A stretch of DNA of 64,000 nt from Ruegeria sp. YS9 (GTDB lineage Bacteria; Pseudomonadota; Alphaproteobacteria; Rhodobacterales; Rhodobacteraceae), in NCBI RefSeq assembly GCF_024628725.1, contig NZ_CP102409.1:901001-965000 (forward strand), read 5' to 3'. Position 1 is the first letter of the stretch. The number at the start of each line of letters is the position of its first letter. Below, one piece after another: positions 50,337 through 59,394 of this stretch. The notes under the pieces are model-generated. The model did no database searches. It had not been told where the DNA came from and saw only the letters and a list, made by a program, of their open reading frames with translations. Position numbers and translations under genes: made by a program.

Positions 50337-51011
50337 GTGCCCGCACCCATTTCCGTTGTGATTCCGACCTTTGATGCCGCTGACGCCTTGCCGGCCTGCC
50401 TCGAGGCCCTGATGGAAGGGCTGCATGGCGGATTGATCCGAGAGTTGATCGTCAGCGACGCATGCTCAACCGATCACACGCTGGATATAGCGGAAGAGGC
50501 CGGCGCGAAGGTTGTGACCGGCCCGCCCTCCCGAGGTGGTCAGCTGCGCCGGGGCTGCGCGCAGGCCAAAGGGGATTGGTTGCTGATCCTTCATGCGGAC
50601 ACAGTGCTGCAACAGGGATGGAGCGAGACCGTGAGCGCCCACCTGCCTTCGGGCAAACCGGCTGCTTTTCGGCTGGCGTTCCGCGCGCGCGGGATCGCGC
50701 CGGCCTGGGTGGCTGGCTGGGCCAATCTGCGCAGCAGGCTGCTGGGATTGCCCTACGGAGATCAGGGATTGCTGGTTCCGCGTCACGCGTATCAATCGGC
50801 AGGCGGGTTTCCGGACCAGCCGTTGATGGAAGATGTGGCTTTGGTGCGCGCGTTGCCAAAGATAAAGGTGCTGAATACTCGCGCCTTTACGAGTGCGGAG
50901 CGGTATGAGCGGGCGGGGTGGATTCGGCGCGGTGCTCGGAACCTGTGGACTCTTCTGCGTTACTTTCTGGGGGCTGATCCGCAGGTTCTGGCGCAGGCTT
51001 ATCGACGTTGA
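50337..51011 (+). CDS. Glycosyltransferase family 2 (TIGR04283 type)
   Basis: 224 residues from GTG 50337. ISVVIPTFDAADALPACLEA, LIVSDACSTDHTLDIAEEAG, DWLLILHADTVLQQGWSETV (DxD-like) and PDQPLMEDVALVRAL match the small GT2 group often paired with TIGR04282 proteins. Substrate unknown. Its 3' end overlaps the convergent neighbour by 125 bases. Confidence 0.88.
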   Translation: MPAPISVVIPTFDAADALPACLEALMEGLHGGLIRELIVSDACSTDHTLDIAEEAGAKVVTGPPSRGGQLRRGCAQAKGDWLLILHADTVLQQGWSETVSAHLPSGKPAAFRLAFRARGIAPAWVAGWANLRSRLLGLPYGDQGLLVPRHAYQSAGGFPDQPLMEDVALVRALPKIKVLNTRAFTSAERYERAGWIRRGARNLWTLLRYFLGADPQVLAQAYRR

Positions 51012-51774
51012 ACGTGGTGCGCAGCTCGACCACGGATTTGCCAAGCCGAAACGGTGCCGCAAAACTGACAAGGCATAGGGCCACGATTTGCAGGACAAGA
51101 ATATGAGCATTGTCCTGTAGGTATTCCCATTCTTCTTTCAGCTTCCCGACCTGCGCGATCAGGTCGTCGTAGCTCTGCGCAAGTATCAGATAGTCGCCCG
51201 CAATCGCGGGAACCTTGCGACGCATGTTGTCAATGGCGGTCTGTGTGCTTTCGTCCAGTGAAGTGAAGACAAGGAACTGGTCGATGTCAAAAGCATCGGC
51301 CTTGGCGGCCATGTCACGTATGTCGTCCATTTCATCCTTGGACTGACCCCCAACCAGGAAGTGAAGCCCCTGTAAGGGCGCCACTTCGTTCGTAACCGCA
51401 ATGAACAGGGGCAGTTCCGAGTTGCTGGCGGTCGAAGCTGAAAGGAATTCAACCTTTTCGCATAAAACGGCGGTGTCGGGATCATAGGCCGGATCACAGA
51501 ACCGCAGGCGAAACCGGGCCGCATCCCTGTCAAATGCCAGCGTTGCGGCATAGGCCACGTCGATCTGTCGGTCCAGACGCGAGCTGTCCGACGAATAAAG
51601 TCCGGCCAAGACAGCGACCAACGCCCCGATGCCACCCAGCACAACCCATACCAGATCAGCCAGCTTCCACGCCCGGTGCCCTGCCGGTTTGCGAAACAGA
51701 AAGGCAGTGCCGATTGAGCCGATGACAAAGAACAGGATCAGCAGGGGCAATTGATTGTCGGTCACAAAACTCAT
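50887..51774 (-). CDS. Membrane protein with two helices and a periplasmic domain, function unknown
   Basis: 295 residues from ATG 51774. Two N-terminal membrane segments (LPLLILFFVIGSIGTAFLF, LADLVWVVLGGIGALVAVLA), a soluble domain with a Cys pair (RLRFCDPAYDPDTAVLCEKV), a C-terminal membrane helix (ILVLQIVALCLVSFAAPFRL) and a Pro/Glu tail. The C-terminal 41 codons overlap the convergent glycosyltransferase gene. No family recognised. Confidence 0.65.
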   Translation of the reverse strand: MSFVTDNQLPLLILFFVIGSIGTAFLFRKPAGHRAWKLADLVWVVLGGIGALVAVLAGLYSSDSSRLDRQIDVAYAATLAFDRDAARFRLRFCDPAYDPDTAVLCEKVEFLSASTASNSELPLFIAVTNEVAPLQGLHFLVGGQSKDEMDDIRDMAAKADAFDIDQFLVFTSLDESTQTAIDNMRRKVPAIAGDYLILAQSYDDLIAQVGKLKEEWEYLQDNAHILVLQIVALCLVSFAAPFRLGKSVVELRTTFNVDKPAPEPADQPPESNAEESTGSEHRAESTPPAHTAPHS

Positions 51775-51878
51775 GGGTCCGATCTTAGGACCTGTGACCC
51801 GTCCTGCAACAGGGATCACGGGCTGTTGTAACGTCTTTCCATATCCCCATACTGGAAACAGCGCAGGGGGGGACTTCG

Positions 51879-52649
51879 ATGACCAAGGAAATCGTTCTTA
51901 TCCACGGAGCATTTGCCGGACCTTGGTGCATGCAGGATTACGCGGCCTTTTTGCGGGACCGAGGTTGGACGGTTCACGTTCCTGCCTTGCGTTACCATGA
52001 CGGTGATCCGAAAGCGGACCCCGACCCGGGTCTGACCGATACCAGTGTCATGGACTACGCCAATGACATCGCCGATTTTGTTCAGGGGCTGGACCGCAAA
52101 CCTGTCATTTTGGGGCATGCCATTGCCGGGGTGGTGGCACAGCAAGTGGCGTCTCGTGGTTTGGCCAGTGCCACCGTTCTGATCAATCCCAATGCACCCT
52201 GGGGCACCTTGCCCGAAACCGATGACGAACGGGCTGTACCGCGCACCTTGATGGAAGGCGGCCCGTTCTGGAAGCAGCCGATGCGGGTCGGGTTCGATTT
52301 GATGGCCCCGTTTGCTCTGAACAAGATGGATGAGGCGCAGCAACACGCTGTATTCGACCGATTGGGCGCGGAAAGCGGGCGCGTGATGTTTGAAATGTTC
52401 TTTTGGATGTTCGATGACCATCACGCAATCAAGGTTGATTTCGACAAGGTTGACTGCCCGGTTCTGGTGGTCTCGGGTGCCGAAGACAGGGCTGTCAACC
52501 CCGATACCTGCCGCGCACTGGCAACGCGCTATGGGGATCGCGGAACCTTTTTGCTGGTCGAAGATCATGCGCATTTTCTGTTCATGGAGCCGGGTTGGGA
52601 AGGGCCGGCCTCGAAAATCGAGACCTGGCTGACAACCCAGGTGACCTGA
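51879..52649 (+). CDS. Alpha/beta hydrolase
   Basis: 256 residues. IVLIHGAFAGPWCMQDYAAF supplies the oxyanion loop. The nucleophile elbow region reads PVILGHAIAGVVAQQVASR, where the usual Ser is Ala, so a serine hydrolase mechanism is doubtful. Late residues VVSGAEDRAVN (Asp) and VEDHAHFLFMEP (His) fit the fold. It may be a non-hydrolytic or lyase-type member. Confidence 0.8.
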   Translation: MTKEIVLIHGAFAGPWCMQDYAAFLRDRGWTVHVPALRYHDGDPKADPDPGLTDTSVMDYANDIADFVQGLDRKPVILGHAIAGVVAQQVASRGLASATVLINPNAPWGTLPETDDERAVPRTLMEGGPFWKQPMRVGFDLMAPFALNKMDEAQQHAVFDRLGAESGRVMFEMFFWMFDDHHAIKVDFDKVDCPVLVVSGAEDRAVNPDTCRALATRYGDRGTFLLVEDHAHFLFMEPGWEGPASKIETWLTTQVT

Positions 52650-52747
52650 AACGGGCTTGACAACAATCCACCCTTTGCAGACATGGCGCCGAGTGAATGG
52701 GGCAGTTGACCCTTTTGGCGCGAAACTTCTGCGGGAAAGGTCCGGAC

Positions 52748-53587
52748 ATGACCCTGTTCGTTGTCCTTGTTATTCTTTCGGCTGCTTTGCTGCACGCGGT
52801 GTGGAATGCAATCGTGAAGACAGCGGCGGATCGAACCACCATGCTGGGTTTGGTCGCTTTGGGCCAAGTGCTGCCTGCGGCGGTCATGGTGATGGTGCTG
52901 CCGCTGCCGAACCCAGAGAGCTTTATCTACATCCTGCTCTCGACCATTGTGCATTTCGGCTATTACTTCATGCTGGGTAAAGCCTATCAGCATGGTGATC
53001 TGAGTGTGGTCTACCCCATTGCCCGTGGAATTGTCCCGGCGCTGGTTTCGCTTTGGGCAATGTTCCTGGTCGGAGAAGTGCTGCCATTTCAGGCCTGGAC
53101 CGGTATCGCCCTGATTGCCGCGGGCATCCAGCTGAGCAGTTGGAAAGCTCTGCGCTCGGGCGTTGGGCGCAGCGCACTGATGTTTGCGCTGGGCACCGGG
53201 TTCTGCATTTCGATCTATTCGGTCGTTGACGGGATCGGCGTTCGGCTGTCGGGCAACACGCTCAGCTATTGGGCGTGGGGGGCGTTTCTGCACCTGTTCA
53301 TTGCCGGGTTTGTCGGGGTTCGGAAACGTGCGACCCTCAAAGACCTGCCAGCCAAAGTTTGGATGATCGGTATTCTTGGAGGGCTGGTATCGATGACGGC
53401 TTATGGTCTGGTGCTGTACGCCAAGAACTTCGCACCGCTGGGCGCGGTTTCGGCGCTGCGGGAAACTTCGGTCATCTTTGCCGCACTGATCGGGTTCGTA
53501 TTCCTCAAGGAAGGCAACTGGGCGCGACGGTTGGGTGCCGCGGCGCTCATGGCCGTGGGCGTCGCCCTGATCGGATTGGCTGTCTGA
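52748..53587 (+). CDS. EamA/DMT-family transporter
   Basis: 279 residues with ten membrane segments in two EamA repeats (LHAVWNAIVKTAADRTTMLG; ISIYSVVDGIGVRLSGNTLS). The signature near the ends of repeats is VYPIARGIVPALVSLWAMFL and ETSVIFAALIGFVFLKEGNW. Exports or imports a small metabolite across the inner membrane. ATG 52748 is preceded by GGAAAGG. Confidence 0.93.
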   Translation: MTLFVVLVILSAALLHAVWNAIVKTAADRTTMLGLVALGQVLPAAVMVMVLPLPNPESFIYILLSTIVHFGYYFMLGKAYQHGDLSVVYPIARGIVPALVSLWAMFLVGEVLPFQAWTGIALIAAGIQLSSWKALRSGVGRSALMFALGTGFCISIYSVVDGIGVRLSGNTLSYWAWGAFLHLFIAGFVGVRKRATLKDLPAKVWMIGILGGLVSMTAYGLVLYAKNFAPLGAVSALRETSVIFAALIGFVFLKEGNWARRLGAAALMAVGVALIGLAV

Positions 53588-53626
53588 TCCGGCTGAAAAG
53601 CCTTGGGCGACAGTGATGTCTCTGGC

Positions 53627-53908
53627 TTAGCGGCCGACCTGAAACGTGCTTTGTGGCTTCCAGTGCATGGTGCCCTTGTCGCTGCTCACGCATCGCAGCA
53701 AGCGTTCCTCGCGCGTGTTGATCGTTTCTGTGACGGTGTTGTCGCCAAAGATCACGATGAAGGAGTCCGGGGAATAAGCCAGCCCCTTGTAATAGCAAAA
53801 CCGTGTTTCCGCCCCGTCCGGGATCGGAGATGCCAGGCTGAGCGTCTGTTGCGCCGGGGCCTGGGTTGCCAGCATGGCAAAGGCCAGCCCAATAGTCAGT
53901 GTTTTCAT
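53627..53908 (-). CDS. Small secreted protein (possible DUF1496-like)
   Basis: 93 residues from ATG 53908 with signal peptide MKTLTIGLAFAMLATQAPAQ. The motif RFCYYKGLAYSPDSFIVI resembles the C-Y-x-G-x-x-Y-S pattern of DUF1496-type small periplasmic proteins. Two cysteines could form a disulfide. Convergent with the EamA gene. Confidence 0.7.
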   Translation of the reverse strand: MKTLTIGLAFAMLATQAPAQQTLSLASPIPDGAETRFCYYKGLAYSPDSFIVIFGDNTVTETINTREERLLRCVSSDKGTMHWKPQSTFQVGR

Positions 53909-54118
53909 GTCGTCCTCTCGTCCTGCAAATCTGTTGTCGATCAAAAAGGGTTTGGACGCCCGGACCTCAATCATGGTTTTTTGTTTCAGCAAGTTTGAAC
54001 GGGATCAACGGGTTAGGCAACGAAAATCCTACAAGCACAGTGACAACCTCAGGGGCCGGTTTTTTCGATCGGTCATTTCTGTGGTAACATGGCCGCATTG
54101 TTTCAGGAGAATTGAGAG

Positions 54119-54730
54119 ATGTTCAGACCCTCTGTGGAAGCGATTATGGATGTCATGTCCCAAAAGGATTACGTGGTTTTCGACACCCCAACTGTCGATT
54201 GGAACCTGAACATAGTGGGCATTCGCGCCCATCCGGTTTCACCCAAGAAATTCGATGATGTCATGACGGTGTTCCACCGGTTTCTTGGCGTTTGGGATAT
54301 TGCCTATTACCCGATGACGGCCGATCCCAGCGATCACTACCTGAAGAACCCGATAAACCCGGATGGGACGGCCATTCTGGCGCCGGGGCAATATCGGTCC
54401 TGCTACAAGATCGATATTCATAAACGAGGGCGGCCCGGAGGCCACAAGGCGCTGTGTCAAAGGCTGGGAAACGTTACCGTGTTTCGGGACAACAACATGG
54501 ATGGAAACCTGAACCTTGTTAATCCTCAAATTGGGATGTTCGGCATTAATCTGCACAAGGGGCCAAACAACGGTGACGATGACACTGCGAATTCGATCTA
54601 TTCCGCCGGGTGTCAGGTATTCGCGGATCAGCGTCACTTTGCCGAGTTTCTGCTGAAATGCGAAGCCGGGCGCGACGCGTTCGGCAACAAGTTCACCTAT
54701 ACGCTGCTGGATCAGGCAGATTTCGAATAA
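54119..54730 (+). CDS. Uncharacterised protein with murein-hydrolase-like C-terminal motif
   Basis: 203 residues, no signal peptide. The C-terminal half FGINLHKGPNNGDDDTANSI followed by YSAGCQVFADQRHFAEFLLK resembles small phage endolysin-like or L,D-transpeptidase-like proteins with a YSAGCQ motif. The middle contains ILAPGQYRSCYKIDIHKRGR and NVTVFRDNNMDGNLNLVNPQ. Flanking genes are not phage. Function unknown. Confidence 0.6.
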   Translation: MFRPSVEAIMDVMSQKDYVVFDTPTVDWNLNIVGIRAHPVSPKKFDDVMTVFHRFLGVWDIAYYPMTADPSDHYLKNPINPDGTAILAPGQYRSCYKIDIHKRGRPGGHKALCQRLGNVTVFRDNNMDGNLNLVNPQIGMFGINLHKGPNNGDDDTANSIYSAGCQVFADQRHFAEFLLKCEAGRDAFGNKFTYTLLDQADFE

Positions 54731-54813
54731 GGCGATGCCTTGCGAAGGTTCCGCAAGCGCCGGGGCAGGTCAGGGGCTTTGGTCGTGCCCGGACCCCGAA
54801 CCGGGCCTTGGCC

Positions 54814-55782
54814 CTAGGTCTCGACTTCGGCCTGAAGGTCTCGGAAATAACGGATGGTTGCGTGCAGCCCTTCTTTCAGTTGCACTTTGGGTTCCCAGCC
54901 CAGCAGGGTCCGCGCCAGAGTGATATCGGGCTGGCGCTGTTTCGGGTCATCCTCTGGCAATTCCTTGAAACTGACAGGGGTCTCGGCCCCCACAAGGGCC
55001 TGCACTTCGTGGGCCAGTTCGTTCATCGAGAATTCGTTGGGATTGCCCAGATTGACCGGGCCGGTGACGTCCGGGCCGGTTTCCATCAGGCGGATGAACC
55101 CTTCGATCAGATCATCCACGTAGCAGAATGACCGGGTTTGCGTACCGTCGCCAAAAATCGTGATCGGCTCGCCGGTCAGGGCCTGCATGATGAAGTTCGA
55201 CACGACGCGCCCGTCGGCGGGGTGCATTCTGGGCCCGTAGGTGTTGAAGATGCGGGCCACCTTGATCTCAAGCCCCATCTGCCGGTGGTAATCGAAGAAC
55301 AAGGTCTCGGCGCAGCGCTTGCCCTCATCATAGCACGAGCGCGGACCAACCGGGTTGACGTTGCCCCAATAATCTTCGGTCTGCGGATGGATGGTCGGGT
55401 CGCCATAGACCTCGGAGGTCGAGGCCTGAAATATCTTGCATTTCAAGCGTTTCGCCAGACCCAACATGTTGATCGCACCATGCACGCTGGTCTTGGTCGT
55501 CTGCACCGGATCGTGCTGGTAATGCACGGGCGAGGCCGGGCAGGCGAGGTTATAGATCTCGTCCACTTCCACGAAAAGCGGGAAGGTCACATCGTGGCGC
55601 ATGAACTCGAAACGCGGGTTGTTGTGCAGATGGTCGATATTGCGCTTGGTGCCGGTGAACAGGTTGTCGACGCACAGAACCTCGTGCCCCTGATCCAGAA
55701 GCCGGTCGCACAGATGCGAGCCCAGAAACCCGGCCCCACCGGTTACGAGAACACGTTTTCGACTGTCATAAAGGCGGGCCAT
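54814..55782 (-). CDS. UDP-glucuronate decarboxylase (UDP-xylose synthase) family epimerase
   Basis: 322 residues. NAD site [20 protein letters not shown] at the N terminus, [20 protein letters not shown], and the catalytic triad in TSEVYGDP plus [11 protein letters not shown] (Tyr/Lys). [20 protein letters not shown] and [20 protein letters not shown] are UXS hallmarks. It converts UDP-glucuronate to UDP-xylose for envelope polysaccharide. Confidence 0.93.
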   Translation of the reverse strand: MARLYDSRKRVLVTGGAGFLGSHLCDRLLDQGHEVLCVDNLFTGTKRNIDHLHNNPRFEFMRHDVTFPLFVEVDEIYNLACPASPVHYQHDPVQTTKTSVHGAINMLGLAKRLKCKIFQASTSEVYGDPTIHPQTEDYWGNVNPVGPRSCYDEGKRCAETLFFDYHRQMGLEIKVARIFNTYGPRMHPADGRVVSNFIMQALTGEPITIFGDGTQTRSFCYVDDLIEGFIRLMETGPDVTGPVNLGNPNEFSMNELAHEVQALVGAETPVSFKELPEDDPKQRQPDITLARTLLGWEPKVQLKEGLHATIRYFRDLQAEVET

Positions 55783-56110
55783 TGCAAATCCTTAATCGTT
55801 AAATCCAAGCCAGCTTGCCGCGGGGAAGCCGGTTCTTGGTTTGATTTGTAAACCGAAGGGGTTTGAATTGCAGTAGATTTTGGTTTTTTGAGGGCGTGTG
55901 TGGTATGGGTGTGTCTTCTGTCCACCCAATGATTGATGCAAGGCATCAAGCACGCTCCCGACACGCCCCCATGGGCGGGCGCTAGGGTTTTGATTGGGTG
56001 GGGTGGGTGTTTACACCCAAATATATGCGCGCAATTTGATAGGTGCGAGCACCCACCCTGCGGTCGCTAGGTGTTCAGTCCCGGCATCTTGGGGATAGGA
56101 TTTAGGAAAA
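55783..56110. other. Intergenic stretch with a short palindrome
   Basis: About 330 bases without a supportable gene. A perfect palindrome TGGGTGT-TT-ACACCCA lies at 56,004-56,019, in a context (GGGTGGGGTGGGTGTTTACA) that looks like a dispersed Rhodobacteraceae intergenic motif. Confidence 0.5.
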
Positions 56111-56296
56111 TCATTCATTATTTTTTCCCTTAAAATTAAAGTAGTAATAATATGCAATCGCAATAATAAAACCCGCGCCAATAAGCTCCAAAGAGACGTA
56201 TACTTCTTGAGATCGTATTCTAAAGAACGCGCCTCCGAATACTAAAGCGCAAGTTATCAGAAAACTTATCAGATTTTCGTTTTTCTTCATTTTCAC
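56111..56296 (-). CDS. Small AT-rich two-helix membrane protein
   Basis: 61 residues: a basic N terminus (MKMKKNENL), two membrane helices (ISFLITCALVFGGAFFRIRS; VSLELIGAGFIIAIAYYYYF) and a basic tail. Codon use is much more A/T-rich than the neighbours, suggesting recent acquisition. It lies next to IS5 copies. No family recognised; the gene is plausible but not proven. Confidence 0.5.
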   Translation of the reverse strand: MKMKKNENLISFLITCALVFGGAFFRIRSQEVYVSLELIGAGFIIAIAYYYYFNFKGKNNE

Positions 56297-56342
56297 ACTG
56301 TCTTCTCTTTAGGTAGAAAGGTAAACGACTTGAAGCCACCTT

Positions 56343-57054
56343 AGGGTCAGGATTCATAACCAGTAGATGACGAGCGCGGCCAGAGCGATGGCAGAGAGGA
56401 AGACCTTTGGGCAACGGTCGTAGCGGGTTGCCACGCGCCGCCAATCCTTCAGCCTGCCGAACATGATCTCGATCCGGTTTCGGCGTTTGTATCGACGCTT
56501 ATCGTATCTGACGGCTTTCTTGCGCTGCTTTCGTCCAGGGATGCAGGCGCGTATCCCTTTGTCTTGCAACGCTTCCCGGAACCAATCGGCATCGTAACCG
56601 CGATCCCCGAGCAGCCAGTCGACCTTTGGCAGGCTGCTGAGCAACGCCCGCGCACCGATGTAGTCGCTGACCTGACCGGCGGTGACGAACAGGTTGAGTG
56701 GGCGGCCTTGGCTATCGCAGATGGCGTGCAGTTTGGTGTTCATGCCGCCTTTGGTTCGACCGATCAGGCGCCCACGCCCCCCTTTTTCGCGGCCAGACTG
56801 GTCGCTGTTCGATGGGCCTTGAGGTAGGTCGCGTCGATCATCACGGTCTTCTGTTCGCCGTGTTCGGCGGCCAGACCCGCCATCATCCGCGCAAAGATGC
56901 CTTTCTCGCTCCAGCGCTTCCAGCGGCTGTAGAGCGTCTTGTGCGGACCATAGGCGGCAGGAGCGTCACGCCAGCGCAAACCACGGGGCGATGATCGAAG
57001 GGTACTTGGCCGTCTGATTGGTCGAACCAAGGGCGGCTGAATTCCAAACTGCAT
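56343..57054 (-). mobile_element. IS5-family element, 5'-truncated (copy 1)
   Basis: A two-frame transposase of the IS5/IS427 type. The upstream frame (57,054-56,764) contains RGLRWRDAPAAYGPHKTLYS and TVMIDATYLKAHRTATSLAA. The downstream frame (56,743-56,354) contains WLLGDRGYDADWFREALQDK and NRIEIMFGRLKDWRRVATRY. An A5G7-type slippery run (AAAAAGGGGGG near 56,776-56,787 on the minus strand) connects the frames. The usual N terminus is missing before about 57,020. The 3' end matches AGGGTCAGGATTCATAACCA. Confidence 0.85.
56354..57054 (-). pseudogene. IS5-family transposase, two frames, 5'-truncated
   Basis: Both halves of an IS5/IS427 transposase are present, including the DDE region, but the N-terminal domain is lost, replaced by unrelated codons before RGLRWRDAPA. 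Normally the frames join by -1 frameshifting. The truncated N terminus makes activity unlikely. Confidence 0.8.
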
Positions 57055-57436
57055 GCTGTCTGTGACAGCCGAGGGCGACTACTCAGCCTTTTTGTCACCG
57101 CTGGTCAAGTCAGTGACTACATCGGTGCGCGTGCGCTACTGAGCAGCTTACCTAAAGTCGAATGGTTGCTTGGGGATCGTGGCTATGACGCCGACTGGTG
57201 CCGAGATGTATTGAAGACAAGGGGATACGTGCCTGCATCCCAGGTCAAAAGCAACCTAAGACCAAAGTGAAGTACGACAAGCGCCGATACAAGCGGCGCA
57301 ACCGTATTGAGATCATGTTTGGTAGGCTCAAGGACTGGAGGCGCGTAGCGACACGTTATGATCGTTGTCCCAAAATCTTCCTGTCCGCAATCGCACTCGC
57401 AGCAACCGTCATTTATTGGTTACGAATCCTGACCCT
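57040..57436 (+). pseudogene. IS5-family transposase fragment, inverted and frameshifted (copy 2)
   Basis: On the plus strand from about 57,043 the frame reads KLHAVCDSRGRLLSLFVTAG, GQVSDYIGARALLSSLPKVE and WLLGDRGYDADWCRD; it then shifts frame near 57,215 to reach GIRACIPGQKQPKTKVKYDK and NRIEIMFGRLKDWRRVATRY. The half is homologous to the downstream frame of copy 1 but diverged, and lacks the 5' half. It ends AATCCTGACCCT, abutting the parE stop codon. Confidence 0.85.
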
Positions 57437-59394
57437 CAAACATCCAGCTCCTCCACAAACCGCGCGTTCTCCTGAATGTATTGGAACCGCAGTTCGGGCT
57501 TCTTACCCATCAGGCGCTCGACAAGATCGCCGGTCTCGCCGGGTTCGTCCTCGTCGATGGTGACCCGGATCAATTTCCGGGACGCGGGGTCCATCGTGGT
57601 TTCTTTCAGGTCCTTGGCGTCCATCTCGCCCAGACCTTTAAAGCGGGACACGTCGATCTTGCCCTTGCCGCCCAGACCTTTTTTCAGCCATTCGTCCCGC
57701 TCGGCCTCGTCCAGACAGTAAACCCGCTTGGCGCCTTGGGTCAGACGATACAGAGGCGGGCAGGCCAAATAAAGGTGGCCTGCGTCAATCATCGGGCGCA
57801 TCTGGGTGAAGAAGAATGTCATCAGCAAGGACGCGATATGCGCGCCGTCCACGTCGGCGTCGGTCATGATGATGACCTTGTCATAGCGCAGGTCGTCGAG
57901 GTTGAACTTGCTGCCCAGCCCAACGCCCAGCGCCTGCGTCAGGTCGTTGATCTCGGCATTGGTGCCCAGTTTCGAACTGGCTGCGCCCAGCACGTTGAGG
58001 ATCTTGCCGCGCAAGGGCAGCAGGGCCTGCGTTTTGCGGTCGCGCCCCATTTTGGCCGAGCCGCCCGCCGAGTCGCCCTCGACGATGAATAGTTCGGTGC
58101 CTTCGCGTGTTGAACTGGAACAGTCCACCAGCTTGCCGGGAAGACGAAGTTTCTTAGTGGCGGACTTGCGTTGTGTTTCCTTCTCGGCCCGTCGGCGCAG
58201 GCGCTCTTCGGCCCGCAGGATCAGGAAGTCGAGGATCGCGCCGGCGGATTTCGTGTCGGCGGCCAGCCAGTTGTCGAAGTGGTCGCGGACCGCGTTTTCG
58301 ACCAGCCGCTGCGCCTCGACCGTGGCAAGGCGGTCTTTGGTCTGGCCCACGAATTCGGGTTCGCGGATGAAGCATGATACCAGCGCGCAGCCCCCGGTGA
58401 TCAGGTCGTCGCGGGTGATCTGCGCGGCCTTCTTGTTGTTGATCAACTCGCCATAAGCCTTGATCCCCTTGAGGATCGCGGCCCAGAACCCGGCCACATG
58501 GGTGCCCCCTTCGGGCGTCGGCACGGTGTTGCAGTAGGATTGGATGAAGCCGTCGCGCGAGGGCGTCCAGTTGATCGCCCATTCGACCTTGCCGGGGGTT
58601 CCGAATTTCTCCTGAAAATCCACGGTTCCGGCAAAGGGTTGGTCGGCATAGGTCGACGAGCCATTCATCGTCTCTTTCAGGTAGTCCGACAGCCCGCCGG
58701 GGAAGTGGAAGGTGGCCTCGGTGGGGGTTTCGCCGTCGTCTATGGCGGATTTCCAGCGGATTTCCACGCCCGAGAACAGGTAGGCTTTGGAGCGGATCGA
58801 CTTGAACAGGCGGGCGGGTTTGAACCGGTGGTGTCCGAATATCTGGTCGTCAGCGTGGAAGGTGACTGTGGTGCCGCGCCGGTTGGGGGCGGCGCCGACC
58901 TTTTCGACAGGTCCCAGCGGGACACCGCGCGAGAAACGTTGTTCGTACAGTTGCTTGTCGCGGGCGACCTGAACGACCATCGAATCCGACAGCGCGTTCA
59001 CCACCGAGGCGCCCACGCCGTGCAACCCGCCCGAGGTCTGATACGCTTTGCCCGAGAACTTGCCGCCCGCATGCAGGGTGCACAGGATCACCTCGAGCGC
59101 GGATTTGTCAGGAAACTTGGGGTGCGGATCGATCGGAATGCCGCGCCCATTGTCGCGCACGGTCAGGGCGTAATCGGGGTGCAGTTCCACCTCGATCCGG
59201 TTGGCGTGGCCGGCCACGGCCTCGTCCATCGAGTTGTCGAGGATCTCGGCCACCATATGGTGCAAAGCGCGCTCATCCGTGCCGCCGATATACATGCCGG
59301 GTCGCTTGCGGACCGGTTCCAAACCTTCGAGCACCTCGATCGAGGAGGCGTCATAAGTTGTGGTCGCTTCTGGCGTCAACAGATCGTCGGGCAT
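57436..59394 (-). CDS. parE: DNA topoisomerase IV subunit B
   Basis: 652 residues, the ParE length. GHKL ATPase: EILDNSMDEAVAGHANRIEV, ALTVRDNGRGIPIDPHPKFP, YQTSGGLHGVGASVVNALSD. Transducer and TOPRIM domain: LFIVEGDSAGGSAKMGRDRK, KVIIMTDADVDGAHIASLLM, ending KKPELRFQYIQENARFVEEL. It decatenates daughter chromosomes. The TGA stop at 57,438-57,436 uses a base from the IS5 end, so the IS lies right at the gene's 3' border. Confidence 0.95.
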   Translation of the reverse strand: MPDDLLTPEATTTYDASSIEVLEGLEPVRKRPGMYIGGTDERALHHMVAEILDNSMDEAVAGHANRIEVELHPDYALTVRDNGRGIPIDPHPKFPDKSALEVILCTLHAGGKFSGKAYQTSGGLHGVGASVVNALSDSMVVQVARDKQLYEQRFSRGVPLGPVEKVGAAPNRRGTTVTFHADDQIFGHHRFKPARLFKSIRSKAYLFSGVEIRWKSAIDDGETPTEATFHFPGGLSDYLKETMNGSSTYADQPFAGTVDFQEKFGTPGKVEWAINWTPSRDGFIQSYCNTVPTPEGGTHVAGFWAAILKGIKAYGELINNKKAAQITRDDLITGGCALVSCFIREPEFVGQTKDRLATVEAQRLVENAVRDHFDNWLAADTKSAGAILDFLILRAEERLRRRAEKETQRKSATKKLRLPGKLVDCSSSTREGTELFIVEGDSAGGSAKMGRDRKTQALLPLRGKILNVLGAASSKLGTNAEINDLTQALGVGLGSKFNLDDLRYDKVIIMTDADVDGAHIASLLMTFFFTQMRPMIDAGHLYLACPPLYRLTQGAKRVYCLDEAERDEWLKKGLGGKGKIDVSRFKGLGEMDAKDLKETTMDPASRKLIRVTIDEDEPGETGDLVERLMGKKPELRFQYIQENARFVEELDV

